From contig NZ_NADJ01000040.1 of NCBI RefSeq assembly GCF_002196705.1, forward strand, positions 637,824 through 701,823: a DNA stretch of 64,000 nt, given 5' to 3'. Source of the stretch: Desulfosporosinus sp. FKB (GTDB taxonomy: Bacteria > Bacillota > Desulfitobacteriia > Desulfitobacteriales > Desulfitobacteriaceae). Position numbers and translations under genes: made by a program. Positions 16,633 through 25,763 of the stretch are shown piece by piece. A model generated the notes under the pieces. It had not been told where the DNA came from, searched no databases, and saw only the letters and a list, made by a program, of their open reading frames with translations. The stretch's first letter is position 1; the number at the start of each line of letters is the position of its first letter.

Positions 16633-19600
16633 TTATGCTACAGTTGCAGTGGCTGGTGCACTAATCGTATCAGGAGCTAATGTAGCTGTTACTGAAAGAG
16701 CGTCTCCAGAAACCAATGCCGGTACTGTTACAGTCCAGTTTCCAGATGCATCAGCTGTTACAGGAGCTTGAGCTGTTCCATTGACGCTAAGCACAATAGT
16801 TGCTCCTGCGACTGATGTACCACTTACGGTTGTAGCACCTGCCGCTGGTGTTCCAGTAATAGCTGGCGTTGCCGTTGCGACTGGAGGAGCAGCTACAACA
16901 GTAGCAGTGGCAGCAGTACTAACTGTGTTAGGAGCTAATGTAGCTGTTACTGAAAGAGCATCTCCAGTAACCAGTGCTGGTACTGTTACAGTCCAGTTTC
17001 CAGATGCATCAGCTGTTACAGGAGTTTGAGCTGTTCCGTTGACGCTAAGTGCAATAGTTGCTCCTGCGACTGATGTACCACTTACAGTTGTATCACCTGC
17101 AGTTGGCGTTCCAGTAATAACTGGTGTTGCTGTTGCGACTGGAGCCGGAGCTACGCTAGCAGTAACCGTAATATCGATGGTTTTGACATATCCACCGGCA
17201 ACGCCAGATAATGTGATTACATCACCAGGTTGCAGATTAGTACCAGTCGGAATTCTTCCGTCAGTCAGTGTAAGAGTCGAAGAGGTTGTGGCACCACTTC
17301 TGGTCAATTTGGCGCTGAGATATGACAATGCCATAGCTTTTGTGCCATATTGATCCTTAGCATAGATGTATACTGGGGCACGGTTAGCGCCTGATCCGGC
17401 ACTATCATATCTTTCGAGGAGAGCACCATCATGCATGTAATCTACGCTGACAGTAGCTTGGTCGCCTAAATCATTAAGTGTTACACCATCTTTAAAGGTA
17501 GCTGCGGATACATAGATACCGGATGCTACAGGATCTGCAGTTGAAGATTGGATAGGAGTTGTTACTGAGTGTACTACACCATCAGCACCATTAATGGTTA
17601 CGTTTAAGGTGGTGCTGGAAGAAGTAACATTGTCTCCTAATTTCTTCGCATAAACATAAACGTTTTCCCAATCATAAGGTTCCGAATATGGATCTGCAGG
17701 ATATGGGGTATATGCGGTAAAGAAGTCTTTGCTGTCAACACTAGCTCCAAGAATACTTCCGTTTTGTAAGATTACTTTTGAACCGCTTGCAGATTTACCA
17801 TAGACATATGGTTCAGCTGCATATGCATTTTGTCTAGCAGTAGCAGAAGCTTCATCAGTAGCATCAGCAACATAGATCGGATCTTTAACCGTATCTACAT
17901 AGTAATCCTTGATATCGTTGTTTTTCAGGACGGAGATGGTTACTGATTTGGAATCAATAACGGCGTGCGGATCTGCAGTAGTTCCAGCATGATTGTCGTC
18001 GAGGTTAATTAAATCGAAGCGAACTGTTCCGGAACCGCCATTGGCTTCTAAGCCAGTCTTAGCTTGAATACGAACACCGTTTCCGCCGTAGATTACTGGA
18101 GCGCCATTCGTCAGATTCTCGCCGGAATCCGAACCGACAACCGAAAGATCACCGGTAGCAGATGCTACAACTTGATAGTTAAAGTTCGGATCAGCAGTTG
18201 ATCCCTGACCGCCTTTATATTTACCTTGCATATCAATTACTCGGCCGTATTGGTCTTTTACGGTGAAGCCACCATAGTTCCAACCAAAGTCAACGCCTTG
18301 CAGTGCACCACTTTGCATATTGGTAGCTACTACGGATTGGTCTAATTGTAAGGTATCAGCTTTAGCAGCTTTTTGAACATTAATGGTAATGGAGCTGTAT
18401 TTACCGGTTGCAGTATTGGCTGTAATAACTTGTTGTCCGTCAATGCCAAATCCCTTGCCAGTATTCGGACCGCACCACAGGCTGGCAGTTCCATCGGAAT
18501 TTTCCTTCAGGAATGCATTCGTGATGGTAAGATCAGTTGTGTTAAGATCAGACCACTTGGTGAGTTCTTTTCCGTTTTGGTCTAAAGCGCGGAAAGGAAC
18601 TTGCTTGCACTCGTCAACAGCAATGCTGTCTGCAGGAGCCATAATTGTGAAGCTGTCAATCTTCGAAGATTTGTATAAGGTTGTGTTCAGAGTTGAAGTT
18701 GTTCCATTCCAAGTCATAGCTGTAATAACAGTCGGCATGTCCACAGTCAGGGAATTACCTGAAGTGTTGTTAACAATAACCTTGATAACAGCTTTGTTGG
18801 AATCGCTGGGATCTTCTTCAACGCTGGCTTGTACGTATGAGTTTGAAGTGGTAAGGAGGTTATCGTTGCCATTTCCATCGGAATGCAGGATTAAGCCGCC
18901 TTTAATCAAATCATAATTGGTTGTTGGGTTACCGCTGATGTCTTTTGCGGTATAGCTAATGTAGAATACGCTGGAATCTCCATCAGTTAAATTCTTGCCA
19001 TCAGCATTGCTTATAGTACCAAGTTGGAAATCACTTAAGGTACCAACTTGAGTAGAGGTTGTTAAGGTAGCACTCGTTGATACACCGGAAGTTGAATCAT
19101 AACCGGTAATAACGACGGTTGAGAACTGCATAAGGTTTGTGACATTTGGGGTTAATGTGAGTAAGCCGTCTTTAGCATCTACACTACCAACACCACTTTG
19201 GAAGTTTAAGCTGTTAGCCAGACCGCCGGTTGTGATGTCGTTGCCATATTGGTCTAATACTTGATAAGTTGCATAACCTGTTTGGTTATTATTCTTATCA
19301 GTTACAACACCTAATTTGGTAGCGGTGATGTTAATAGCTGCAATCTTTTGTTGGTCAACAGTTACTGAGCTTGATCCCAGATCTGTTGTGTCGTCTTTAA
19401 CGTCAACAGTATAGGTTCCTTGCGGAAATGCTGCTGAATTTTGGAGGGTAGCTACTGTATTGTCGGAGTTCCAAGTAGCAGTTACGGTAAAAGGAGTATT
19501 GAACTCTTCTACATCGAAGGTAACTTTTGAAGTATCAGCAGGTGCATGGTTGAAGACAACTTTAAAGCTGTCAGCTGCAGTTGCTGTTACGGAAGTTACG

Positions 19601-20601
19601 GACAACGGACCGTTGTTGTTCGGACCGGTTTGACCGCTAACAATTGCGGTGCGTACAGTTTCAGGAACAACAGCTTCGCCGCCGAGAGCTGTTACTACAG
19701 CGCCAGTAGCAAGTTTGCCGTGTACATAGGTAGTAGCTGCAGGAGCGGTTCCGTTCGTAAGAACGATCGGTGAGCTGGTTTGAGCAGCGAGGGGTGCTCC
19801 GGCAAGAGCGTCAATTCTGGTTTCACCGTTAGCTACAAATACGTTGGTGAATTTCAGAGCTGAGCTGAAGTCTTGGATAACTTGATTGTTGGTGTCATAA
19901 GCAGTGGCTCCTGCATGACGGGTAGCGCTGGGCAATTGTCCTACAACTGCGTCGCTGATGATGCCTGTTCCACCGATAACATCTGAAGATGTAATTCCTG
20001 AGTTAGCAGCTAAATAAGAAGAAACGCTGGCAGGAAGTGAATTTTTATCGGTTAAGAGGATCGGCTCATTAGCAGCGGAAGCGATAGAAGCGATTGAAAG
20101 AGCATCGGGAATGCCGTTTGCAACTGCAACTTTGGTTACACCGCTCATTTTCTTAGCAATGTTTACAGAAGTTTCAGCACGGTCAACACCGCCGAGGGGA
20201 ACAACCGTAATGCCCATGCCGGTAAGTTCATCAAGAACTGATTGTTTAATAACAGCAGTTCCGCTGGTTACATAAACGGTTTTAACGCTCAATTTGGTAA
20301 GTTCAGTTTTGGTGTCAGCATCAAGTGTGCTTCCTGCTCCGGTCAAAAGGATAGGAGCTTTTAAGTAAGTAGCGAGTGGTCCAGCTGTAAGAGCATCAAC
20401 CATACCATAGGAAGTAGAGGATGCAAGGATTGCTGTACCAGTCCAGCCGGTTTGATCGGCAATTGCATTTGCAGTTTGAGCTGCAGTAGTACCTGCCAAA
20501 CGGGTTGGAACTGCACCGTCAGCGAAAGCGTTGAACGGTACTGTCGTCAAGGCCATTCCAGCGATAGCTAAAGATGCTAAGGCTTTTTTAGTTTTTTTCA
20601 T
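16633..20601 (-). CDS. S-layer-type CWB2 protein, paralog 2
   Basis: A 1322-residue exported protein: signal peptide (cleavage near AFA-DG at 27-28), three CWB2 repeats (about 31-330), a long beta-rich ectodomain closely matching paralog 1 over most of its length, and two near-identical 86-residue Ig-like repeats at the C terminus (GNWTVTVPALV in each). It ends directly after the second repeat. The clean ribosome site (GAGGAGA), a ~580-nt leader, a strong terminator and more AT-ending codons than paralog 1 suggest it is the main, highly expressed S-layer protein; expression is inference. CWB2 repeats would anchor it to a wall polymer. It is the upstream and longer member of the pair. Confidence 0.85.
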   Translation of the reverse strand: MKKTKKALASLAIAGMALTTVPFNAFADGAVPTRLAGTTAAQTANAIADQTGWTGTAILASSTSYGMVDALTAGPLATYLKAPILLTGAGSTLDADTKTELTKLSVKTVYVTSGTAVIKQSVLDELTGMGITVVPLGGVDRAETSVNIAKKMSGVTKVAVANGIPDALSIASIASAANEPILLTDKNSLPASVSSYLAANSGITSSDVIGGTGIISDAVVGQLPSATRHAGATAYDTNNQVIQDFSSALKFTNVFVANGETRIDALAGAPLAAQTSSPIVLTNGTAPAATTYVHGKLATGAVVTALGGEAVVPETVRTAIVSGQTGPNNNGPLSVTSVTATAADSFKVVFNHAPADTSKVTFDVEEFNTPFTVTATWNSDNTVATLQNSAAFPQGTYTVDVKDDTTDLGSSSVTVDQQKIAAINITATKLGVVTDKNNNQTGYATYQVLDQYGNDITTGGLANSLNFQSGVGSVDAKDGLLTLTPNVTNLMQFSTVVITGYDSTSGVSTSATLTTSTQVGTLSDFQLGTISNADGKNLTDGDSSVFYISYTAKDISGNPTTNYDLIKGGLILHSDGNGNDNLLTTSNSYVQASVEEDPSDSNKAVIKVIVNNTSGNSLTVDMPTVITAMTWNGTTSTLNTTLYKSSKIDSFTIMAPADSIAVDECKQVPFRALDQNGKELTKWSDLNTTDLTITNAFLKENSDGTASLWCGPNTGKGFGIDGQQVITANTATGKYSSITINVQKAAKADTLQLDQSVVATNMQSGALQGVDFGWNYGGFTVKDQYGRVIDMQGKYKGGQGSTADPNFNYQVVASATGDLSVVGSDSGENLTNGAPVIYGGNGVRIQAKTGLEANGGSGTVRFDLINLDDNHAGTTADPHAVIDSKSVTISVLKNNDIKDYYVDTVKDPIYVADATDEASATARQNAYAAEPYVYGKSASGSKVILQNGSILGASVDSKDFFTAYTPYPADPYSEPYDWENVYVYAKKLGDNVTSSSTTLNVTINGADGVVHSVTTPIQSSTADPVASGIYVSAATFKDGVTLNDLGDQATVSVDYMHDGALLERYDSAGSGANRAPVYIYAKDQYGTKAMALSYLSAKLTRSGATTSSTLTLTDGRIPTGTNLQPGDVITLSGVAGGYVKTIDITVTASVAPAPVATATPVITGTPTAGDTTVSGTSVAGATIALSVNGTAQTPVTADASGNWTVTVPALVTGDALSVTATLAPNTVSTAATATVVAAPPVATATPAITGTPAAGATTVSGTSVAGATIVLSVNGTAQAPVTADASGNWTVTVPALVSGDALSVTATLAPDTISAPATATVA
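16638..17153 (-). repeat. Two tandem 258-bp Ig-like coding repeats
   Basis: Two in-frame copies (about 16638-16895 and 16896-17153) differ at few positions. Each encodes a bacterial Ig-like module with GTSVAGATI-LSVNGTAQ and DASGNWTVTVPALV. The high DNA identity points to recent duplication, and copy number could change by slippage or unequal exchange without breaking the frame. Confidence 0.85.
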
Positions 20602-21185
20602 GTAGTGAATATCTCCTCTCGTCTTTGGATCTCTTCTGTCTGGTGAATGACTATCTCTTTTCCTTACCTAAGGACGTCTTTTAGTCGTCCCTCACCCCCT
20701 TAACATGAGTAGCACAATCTTTAGACATTGCGCAATATCTAAAAGTAGACCTAGGACTTTAGCGGGAGCGTCCCCCCTGAAGATGAAATCTCATCCGCCC
20801 TGGTTACCCTTTAGAACCGCATCGAAAATTTGAAACCACAAAAAAGGGTCTACATTAGCTATATGTATTCTCCATAATAACTAATATTCCTGCTTACTGT
20901 CCGAATTTTTTTTAAGGTCTCTTCAAACCAAACCCCAATTCTCGGACGGGTTTCGAATCTGGACTTAATAGCTTTTGTCTCAATGTAGTCTAGTTTACAC
21001 TAAAAACTATTAGTTTTCCACCATTAGCCAAAAAATATACGTAAATGACCAATGAGATAATTGAGTATACCACAAAATTTAATGTCAAATGTGGAAATTT
21101 TGTTAACATCCCATAAAAAATTTGTTTAGAAGATTTCAGAGATGTAAAATCTGGCTTAATTACGTTTTAGTCTTTACTGAAATAG
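20602..21185 (-). promoter_or_regulatory. Long 5' leader of S-layer paralog 2
   Basis: Some 580 nt without a gene. Notable parts: a near-perfect 24-nt palindrome at 20720-20743 (TTTAGACATTGCGCAATATC then TAAA); a GC-rich stretch at 20758-20810 with several short stems (GGGAGCGTCCC, GATGA/TCATC); GGACG/CGTCC near 20665; and an AT-rich distal part where promoters are expected. Long untranslated leaders are known for S-layer mRNAs, where they raise stability. TTGACA and TATACT occur near 21070-21090 but only 13 nt apart, so I do not call a promoter. Confidence 0.55.
20720..20743. promoter_or_regulatory. 24-nt near-perfect palindrome in S-layer leader
   Basis: TTTAGA.ATTGCGCAAT.TCTAAA with one mismatched pair (C/A) on each side of the centre. 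It may be an operator or an RNA hairpin in the leader, about 120-140 nt before the S-layer start codon. No matching palindrome was found upstream of paralog 1. Confidence 0.5.
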
Positions 21186-22775
21186 CTAGTATCCTTTGTA
21201 CTTTAAAATCCCCTTATATATCCCCTGGGCTGTTTTCTGCTGAAAATCCGGTGATCCCAAGAGCTGCTCTTCCGTAGGATTGGAAATGAAACCAATCTCA
21301 ATGAGAACCGCCGGCATCTTCGTGTTTTTGATGACGTAAAAGGGTGCATCCTTTACTCCCCGGTCATATAAACCAATCTCTTTAACCAATTCACTCTGAA
21401 TATTGTTACCAAGAGTCTGAGATTGACCGGCAGCGGAACTGGCTGAACTATAATAGGTTGTTGTACCGTTTGAACTTGGATTGCTGAAGGAGTCGTTATG
21501 GAGGCAGATAAATAGATCTGCATTGGCATCATTCGCTATTTTCGTTCGTGCCTGGAGGTCTGAAAGTTCGGAGTACTGTCCGACAGCCGGAGATACGTCG
21601 GTAGTTCTGGTCATAATGACTTGTGCTCCTGCGGCTCGCAGGACACTGGCCAGATCAAGACCAACAGCCAGAGTATTATTCTTTTCATAGGTTCCTGAGG
21701 GGCCGATAGCTCCCGTATCCGGGCCGCCATGACCTGGATCGACAACGATCTTCATTCCTGCTAATAAGGAAGGAAGCGGTATCGTTCCCTCGAGCATTCC
21801 TTTGACTTGATCGGAAATAACCGCTGTTCCCCCGACAATGACGACAGAAGTCGAATTTTCGGTGGGTTTGGACAAAGCAGAAGAGGTTGCTCCGGGCAAG
21901 GTGTTCTTTTGAGTCATAATAAGCCCTGCGCTTTCTTTGGCGGCCAACGCTCCGGCAGCCAGGGCATCGGGGAAATTCTCCCCGGTTACGATGTATGTTT
22001 TAGGGGCGGTTAAATCGTCTTGAGTAAAGTCATAGACCTCCGCCGCAGTCTCGTAGCGGTCTTCACCGGCAATGCGCTGGACATCCGGCAATCCGGTCAG
22101 TGTTGAACTAGAGACCACCGCCTCTCCGCCGACGACGATGGTATGAGTATCACCCTTTTGCTGAAAGGCCGTAAGTTCTTCTTTCGTAACCTCTGGCATG
22201 GTCGTGGCTTTTGTCAGGAGAATCGGGGTCTCGGTCTTACCTGCGTAAGCAGAAATGGCCAAAGCATCCGGGAATTGTTCCCCGCTGACTAAAATAACCT
22301 GACCTTTAGACCCGACACGCTCGGCAACCTTTTGAGCCGTTTCATATTGGTCCTGCCCCCAGATTCGCTCCGGTTTAGCGAGGCCGGCATTTTCAAGGTC
22401 TGTTTCCACTTGAGTGCTTAAAGCCGCTGTTCCTCCCAAAAGAATAGCTTTTTTAGCACCCAGACGTTTAATTTCATCCAGGACATAGGGATCGACTCCC
22501 TGCTTCTGGGTCAGAAGAATAGGGGCATCCAACTCGTGCGACAGCGGCGCTGCAACCAAAGCATCGGGAAAGTGATCACAGTTCGCCAATAAGACAGTAT
22601 CCGCCTGCTGCCAACCTGCCTGAGAAACTTGTATGGCAGTGTCGATTTGCCTCGCCCCGGAAATCCTGGTGGTTGTAAAGTTTAACTCAGATGCCTGAGC
22701 AGGATTTTGCAGCCCTATCAGGAAACAGAAGGCAATAATCACCATTCCTATAACTTTCCATTTTAAATGTGACAC
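21186..22775 (-). CDS. CWB2 N-acetylmuramoyl-L-alanine amidase
   Basis: A 529-residue exported peptidoglycan hydrolase. Signal peptide (1-29), three CWB2 repeats (about 36-330), and an Amidase_3 domain (about 340-527) that cleaves the bond between muramic acid and the stem peptide. The zinc ligands and catalytic glutamate are visible: His349 (DPGHGG), Glu364 (TYEKNN), His426 (CLHNDS) and Glu493 (LIEIGF). Start is GTG with AAGGAGAGG 7 nt upstream. The domain order resembles Cwp6 of Clostridioides difficile. It is probably involved in wall turnover beneath the S-layer. It lies between the S-layer gene and the S8 protease, all in the same direction, but is far enough from the S-layer leader to need its own transcript end. 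Confidence 0.92.
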   Translation of the reverse strand: MSHLKWKVIGMVIIAFCFLIGLQNPAQASELNFTTTRISGARQIDTAIQVSQAGWQQADTVLLANCDHFPDALVAAPLSHELDAPILLTQKQGVDPYVLDEIKRLGAKKAILLGGTAALSTQVETDLENAGLAKPERIWGQDQYETAQKVAERVGSKGQVILVSGEQFPDALAISAYAGKTETPILLTKATTMPEVTKEELTAFQQKGDTHTIVVGGEAVVSSSTLTGLPDVQRIAGEDRYETAAEVYDFTQDDLTAPKTYIVTGENFPDALAAGALAAKESAGLIMTQKNTLPGATSSALSKPTENSTSVVIVGGTAVISDQVKGMLEGTIPLPSLLAGMKIVVDPGHGGPDTGAIGPSGTYEKNNTLAVGLDLASVLRAAGAQVIMTRTTDVSPAVGQYSELSDLQARTKIANDANADLFICLHNDSFSNPSSNGTTTYYSSASSAAGQSQTLGNNIQSELVKEIGLYDRGVKDAPFYVIKNTKMPAVLIEIGFISNPTEEQLLGSPDFQQKTAQGIYKGILKYKGY

Positions 22776-22865
22776 ATTAACGACCTCTCCTTTTCTACAA
22801 AATACTTTCTAATTCGCTATTAATGAGCGATGTCCTGCAAGAAAATATGGTATTTTATCCCACGC

Positions 22866-25547
22866 TTACTGAAGTAATGCTTCCACGCTTTGCACAACAG
22901 CATCCGGCAGTGCAATTTTTCCTCCCAAAGCCTCTATTTGCTTGCCTTTCCACGAGGTCAGCAGAGTAACCAGGCTGGAGGGCAGCTCCGACTTGGTCGG
23001 GACGAGAACGACCATCGAACCTTGCAGCGCTGCCCTGACTGCTCCCGTCAGAGCATCGGGAAAATTCTCCCCTGTTGCTAATTCCAGTTTCAACGAACTG
23101 GGCGGATACGTCTGCAAAACAGCAGCTGCCGTGTCATAGGCCGTATTTCCGGCAATTCTTTGGGGGAGAGGCAGCTGATCTTCAACGGCAGAACTTATAA
23201 CGGCAGTTCCGCCAATGATCAATGTCTGCGAAACCTTAAGTTCCTTAAGAGATGTTTGAGCATCTTCCGCTAAAGCATCTGCGCCTGTCAGCAAAATCGG
23301 AACCCCTTGACGCGCCGCCCAGGCGGAAATGGCCAAAGTATCCTGAAAATGATTGACATTGGCAATCACAGCTCGTCCTTCTGTACCCAGTTCTTTTGCA
23401 ATAGCCCCCGCGGTACCCTCTGCCGTATAGCCGTAAAGACGTTTTACCGTGTAGGTGCGCTGAAGCTCCAGCTCAATCTGCGCTGAAAGAGCAGCCGGAC
23501 CGCCTAAAAGATAGATGGTTTTCGGAGCAAGGCGCTGGATTTCGCTGCGAACATCAGGTGTGAGGGCGGTGCTGGGGGTCAGTAAAATCGGTGCCTGCAA
23601 CTTATAAGCCAAGGGCGCCCCGGCTAAAGCATCAGGAAATTGATTAGCTTGAGCGAGAATTACCGTATCCGCTCCGGTGGGAAAGGCAGCCTGAGCAATC
23701 TGAATCGCCGTTCCTTCGGCCGTTGTGCCTGCAAAACGCTGTACTGACTGACTTGCGGCCTGTATTGTTCCCACGGTGTAAATCCCCGGCTTAAAAAGGC
23801 CGAAATTGATTTCTCCGTTTTGCAGCTCTCCTCCTAAGGTGATCCAGCGTGCGCCGTCCCAATGATAAATAACGGCGTCTTGCATTCCTTCCAGGGAAGG
23901 ATCGCTGCAATTTAAGGCCAGCATTTCCTTTGGTGTCTCGCTTCCCCACTCGACGTCAAAGGCCGGCGTTAGAAATCTTGCCTCATTCGGAAGGGCTTGC
24001 GGGATTGATACTGATGTCAGGGAAACATTGGCTGAAGCTGCGAAGGCTTGCGCAGGTACTGACAACGTTAAGGCAGCGGACCCCTCAATCGCCTCAACAC
24101 TGCCGCCCAAACTAGTGACATCCGCCGGTGAGGGACGTGTTTCTTCGGTTTGCGCGGCAAGGGTTACGGCCCGGGTGACATCAACTAAACCGTAACCGTA
24201 ATCATTGTCCCGCCCAGGCGTTCCCAAATCTTTGACGCCGGCTTTCAGAGCCTCAACAACCTGGTCCCGTGTCCATGTAGGATGCTGCCCCCAGACAAGA
24301 GCCGCCTCTCCGGCCACAAAAGGCGAAGCCATCGAGGTTCCGCTGGCATCAGCATAGCCGGAACCCTCAGCCAAACTCCACCAATCGCTGGTAATTTCGT
24401 CCCCCGGTGCGGCTAAACTGACTTCCGGACCGGTTGCCGAATAGGAAGCAATGTCGTTATTTTGGTCTGTTGCCGCAACAGCCAGGACATGCGAATCTGA
24501 GGCAGGATACGTGACCCCGGGATTTTTTGCGGAGGAAGGATCGTAGTTCCCGGAGGCAGCGACGAGCAGGCATCCTTTATTGTAGGCGTGAAGGACCGCT
24601 TGGCCGATCACCTCTGAGAACGCCTCATCATCTGAGCCCAGACTCAGATTGATAATTTTAGCCCCGTGGTCGGCAGCCCAGACGATTCCGCTGGCAATAG
24701 CATCGTCATAGCCATCTCCGTCGAAATTCACTGCTTTGATGGGCATAATTTTCGCCTGATAGGCCACACCGACAATACCTGTATTATTTCTCTCTGCCGC
24801 AGCGATGCCGGCAACATGGGTGCCATGTCCGTTATCATCTTGATTCGCCCCAGGTGCGTCACTCTGGGTAATCGCATTGTACCCCGGGACAATATTATCC
24901 TTCAAATCGGGGTGGTTTAGGTCTATGCCCGAATCCACGATGGCGATGGTTATTCCCTTGCCTGTCGCCCCCATACCCCATGCTCCCTGAACATCCCCGT
25001 TCACGACAGACCATTGATCCTTAAAATAGGGATCAGAGGGCAAGGCAGGCAGGGATGCTGCGGCTATCTTGTGCAGGTGATTTTCCTGGGCACTGAGAAC
25101 CCCGGGAACCTTTTTTAGGCTTGCGGTCATCGCCGCTATGTTGACCGTTTTCTCAAACCCCAACGTCGCAAAATTCAGCGGTCCCTGCCGCAAAACCGTG
25201 GCCTTAAATTCTTTGGCCAGTTTTGTAATATCGGTTTTAGAAGCTAAGGAGACGACAATCTGTGGGGTGGGCGGGGAAACAGAGCTTGCTGACTTGGAAT
25301 CCTTGGCTATTGATTGAGAAGGAATCAGAGCCTGTACTTGTTTTGGGGAAGTAATTGACCCCGAAGACGCCACAGGTAATTGAGTTAGAATTTGGTTTTG
25401 AGTTTGTGACGTTCCCGGTGTAAGATAGTTTTGTTCTGTTAAAGTCACGGACATAAGGCTTACATTCAATCCTATTATTAAAAAAGGAACAAAGAGATAT
25501 TTAACCTTATTAATGAAGAAACTTTTTTTAATACGAATATTTGCCAC
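22866..25547 (-). CDS. CWB2 subtilisin-like S8 protease
   Basis: An 893-residue exported protease. N-terminal hydrophobic signal (about 15-36), an inhibitor-I9-like prosequence (about 95-160), S8 catalytic domain (about 170-460), a beta domain (about 480-595) and three C-terminal CWB2 repeats (about 600-893). Asp205 (AIVDSGID), His241 (HGTHVAG), Asn334 (AASGN) and Ser405 (GTSMASP) form an intact active site. CWB2 repeats at the C terminus are the reverse of the amidase layout. It may process surface proteins, possibly the S-layer, as Cwp84 (a cysteine protease) does in C. difficile; that is inference. Start is GTG with only a weak AAAGAG close by, so the start is less certain. It is divergent from the GH18 gene. 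Confidence 0.92.
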   Translation of the reverse strand: MANIRIKKSFFINKVKYLFVPFLIIGLNVSLMSVTLTEQNYLTPGTSQTQNQILTQLPVASSGSITSPKQVQALIPSQSIAKDSKSASSVSPPTPQIVVSLASKTDITKLAKEFKATVLRQGPLNFATLGFEKTVNIAAMTASLKKVPGVLSAQENHLHKIAAASLPALPSDPYFKDQWSVVNGDVQGAWGMGATGKGITIAIVDSGIDLNHPDLKDNIVPGYNAITQSDAPGANQDDNGHGTHVAGIAAAERNNTGIVGVAYQAKIMPIKAVNFDGDGYDDAIASGIVWAADHGAKIINLSLGSDDEAFSEVIGQAVLHAYNKGCLLVAASGNYDPSSAKNPGVTYPASDSHVLAVAATDQNNDIASYSATGPEVSLAAPGDEITSDWWSLAEGSGYADASGTSMASPFVAGEAALVWGQHPTWTRDQVVEALKAGVKDLGTPGRDNDYGYGLVDVTRAVTLAAQTEETRPSPADVTSLGGSVEAIEGSAALTLSVPAQAFAASANVSLTSVSIPQALPNEARFLTPAFDVEWGSETPKEMLALNCSDPSLEGMQDAVIYHWDGARWITLGGELQNGEINFGLFKPGIYTVGTIQAASQSVQRFAGTTAEGTAIQIAQAAFPTGADTVILAQANQFPDALAGAPLAYKLQAPILLTPSTALTPDVRSEIQRLAPKTIYLLGGPAALSAQIELELQRTYTVKRLYGYTAEGTAGAIAKELGTEGRAVIANVNHFQDTLAISAWAARQGVPILLTGADALAEDAQTSLKELKVSQTLIIGGTAVISSAVEDQLPLPQRIAGNTAYDTAAAVLQTYPPSSLKLELATGENFPDALTGAVRAALQGSMVVLVPTKSELPSSLVTLLTSWKGKQIEALGGKIALPDAVVQSVEALLQ

Positions 25548-25763
25548 CTCTTTATGTACGAATTGATGCTAACCATGTATTCGACAAAAATCGGCACTTT
25601 CCTTTTCTCTTTTTTGCCATGAATTGAAAACAATCTCCTATAATTTCCCTGATTGTTTGGATATTGGCAACCGGACTTAACTAAATTTCGGCAGGTTTTC
25701 TCATTTTTGTCACGAATACTTAATGTCAATTAGTGATTTTAGCTATGAACAAAGGAGGGGAAG

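Noticed and set aside
16781..17353. Two plus-strand frames with similar proteins (82 and 104 aa)
   Set aside because: They are antisense shadows of the tandem Ig-like repeats of S-layer paralog 2.
20740..20870. Possible cyclic-di-GMP riboswitch in the S-layer leader (GGGACGC, GGGTAACC strings)
   Set aside because: The conserved GGGACGCAAAGCC core and the GAAA tetraloop and receptor do not line up, and the order of parts is wrong.
21060..21095. TTGACA / TATACT promoter for S-layer paralog 2
   Set aside because: Spacing is only 13 nt, too short for a sigma-A promoter.
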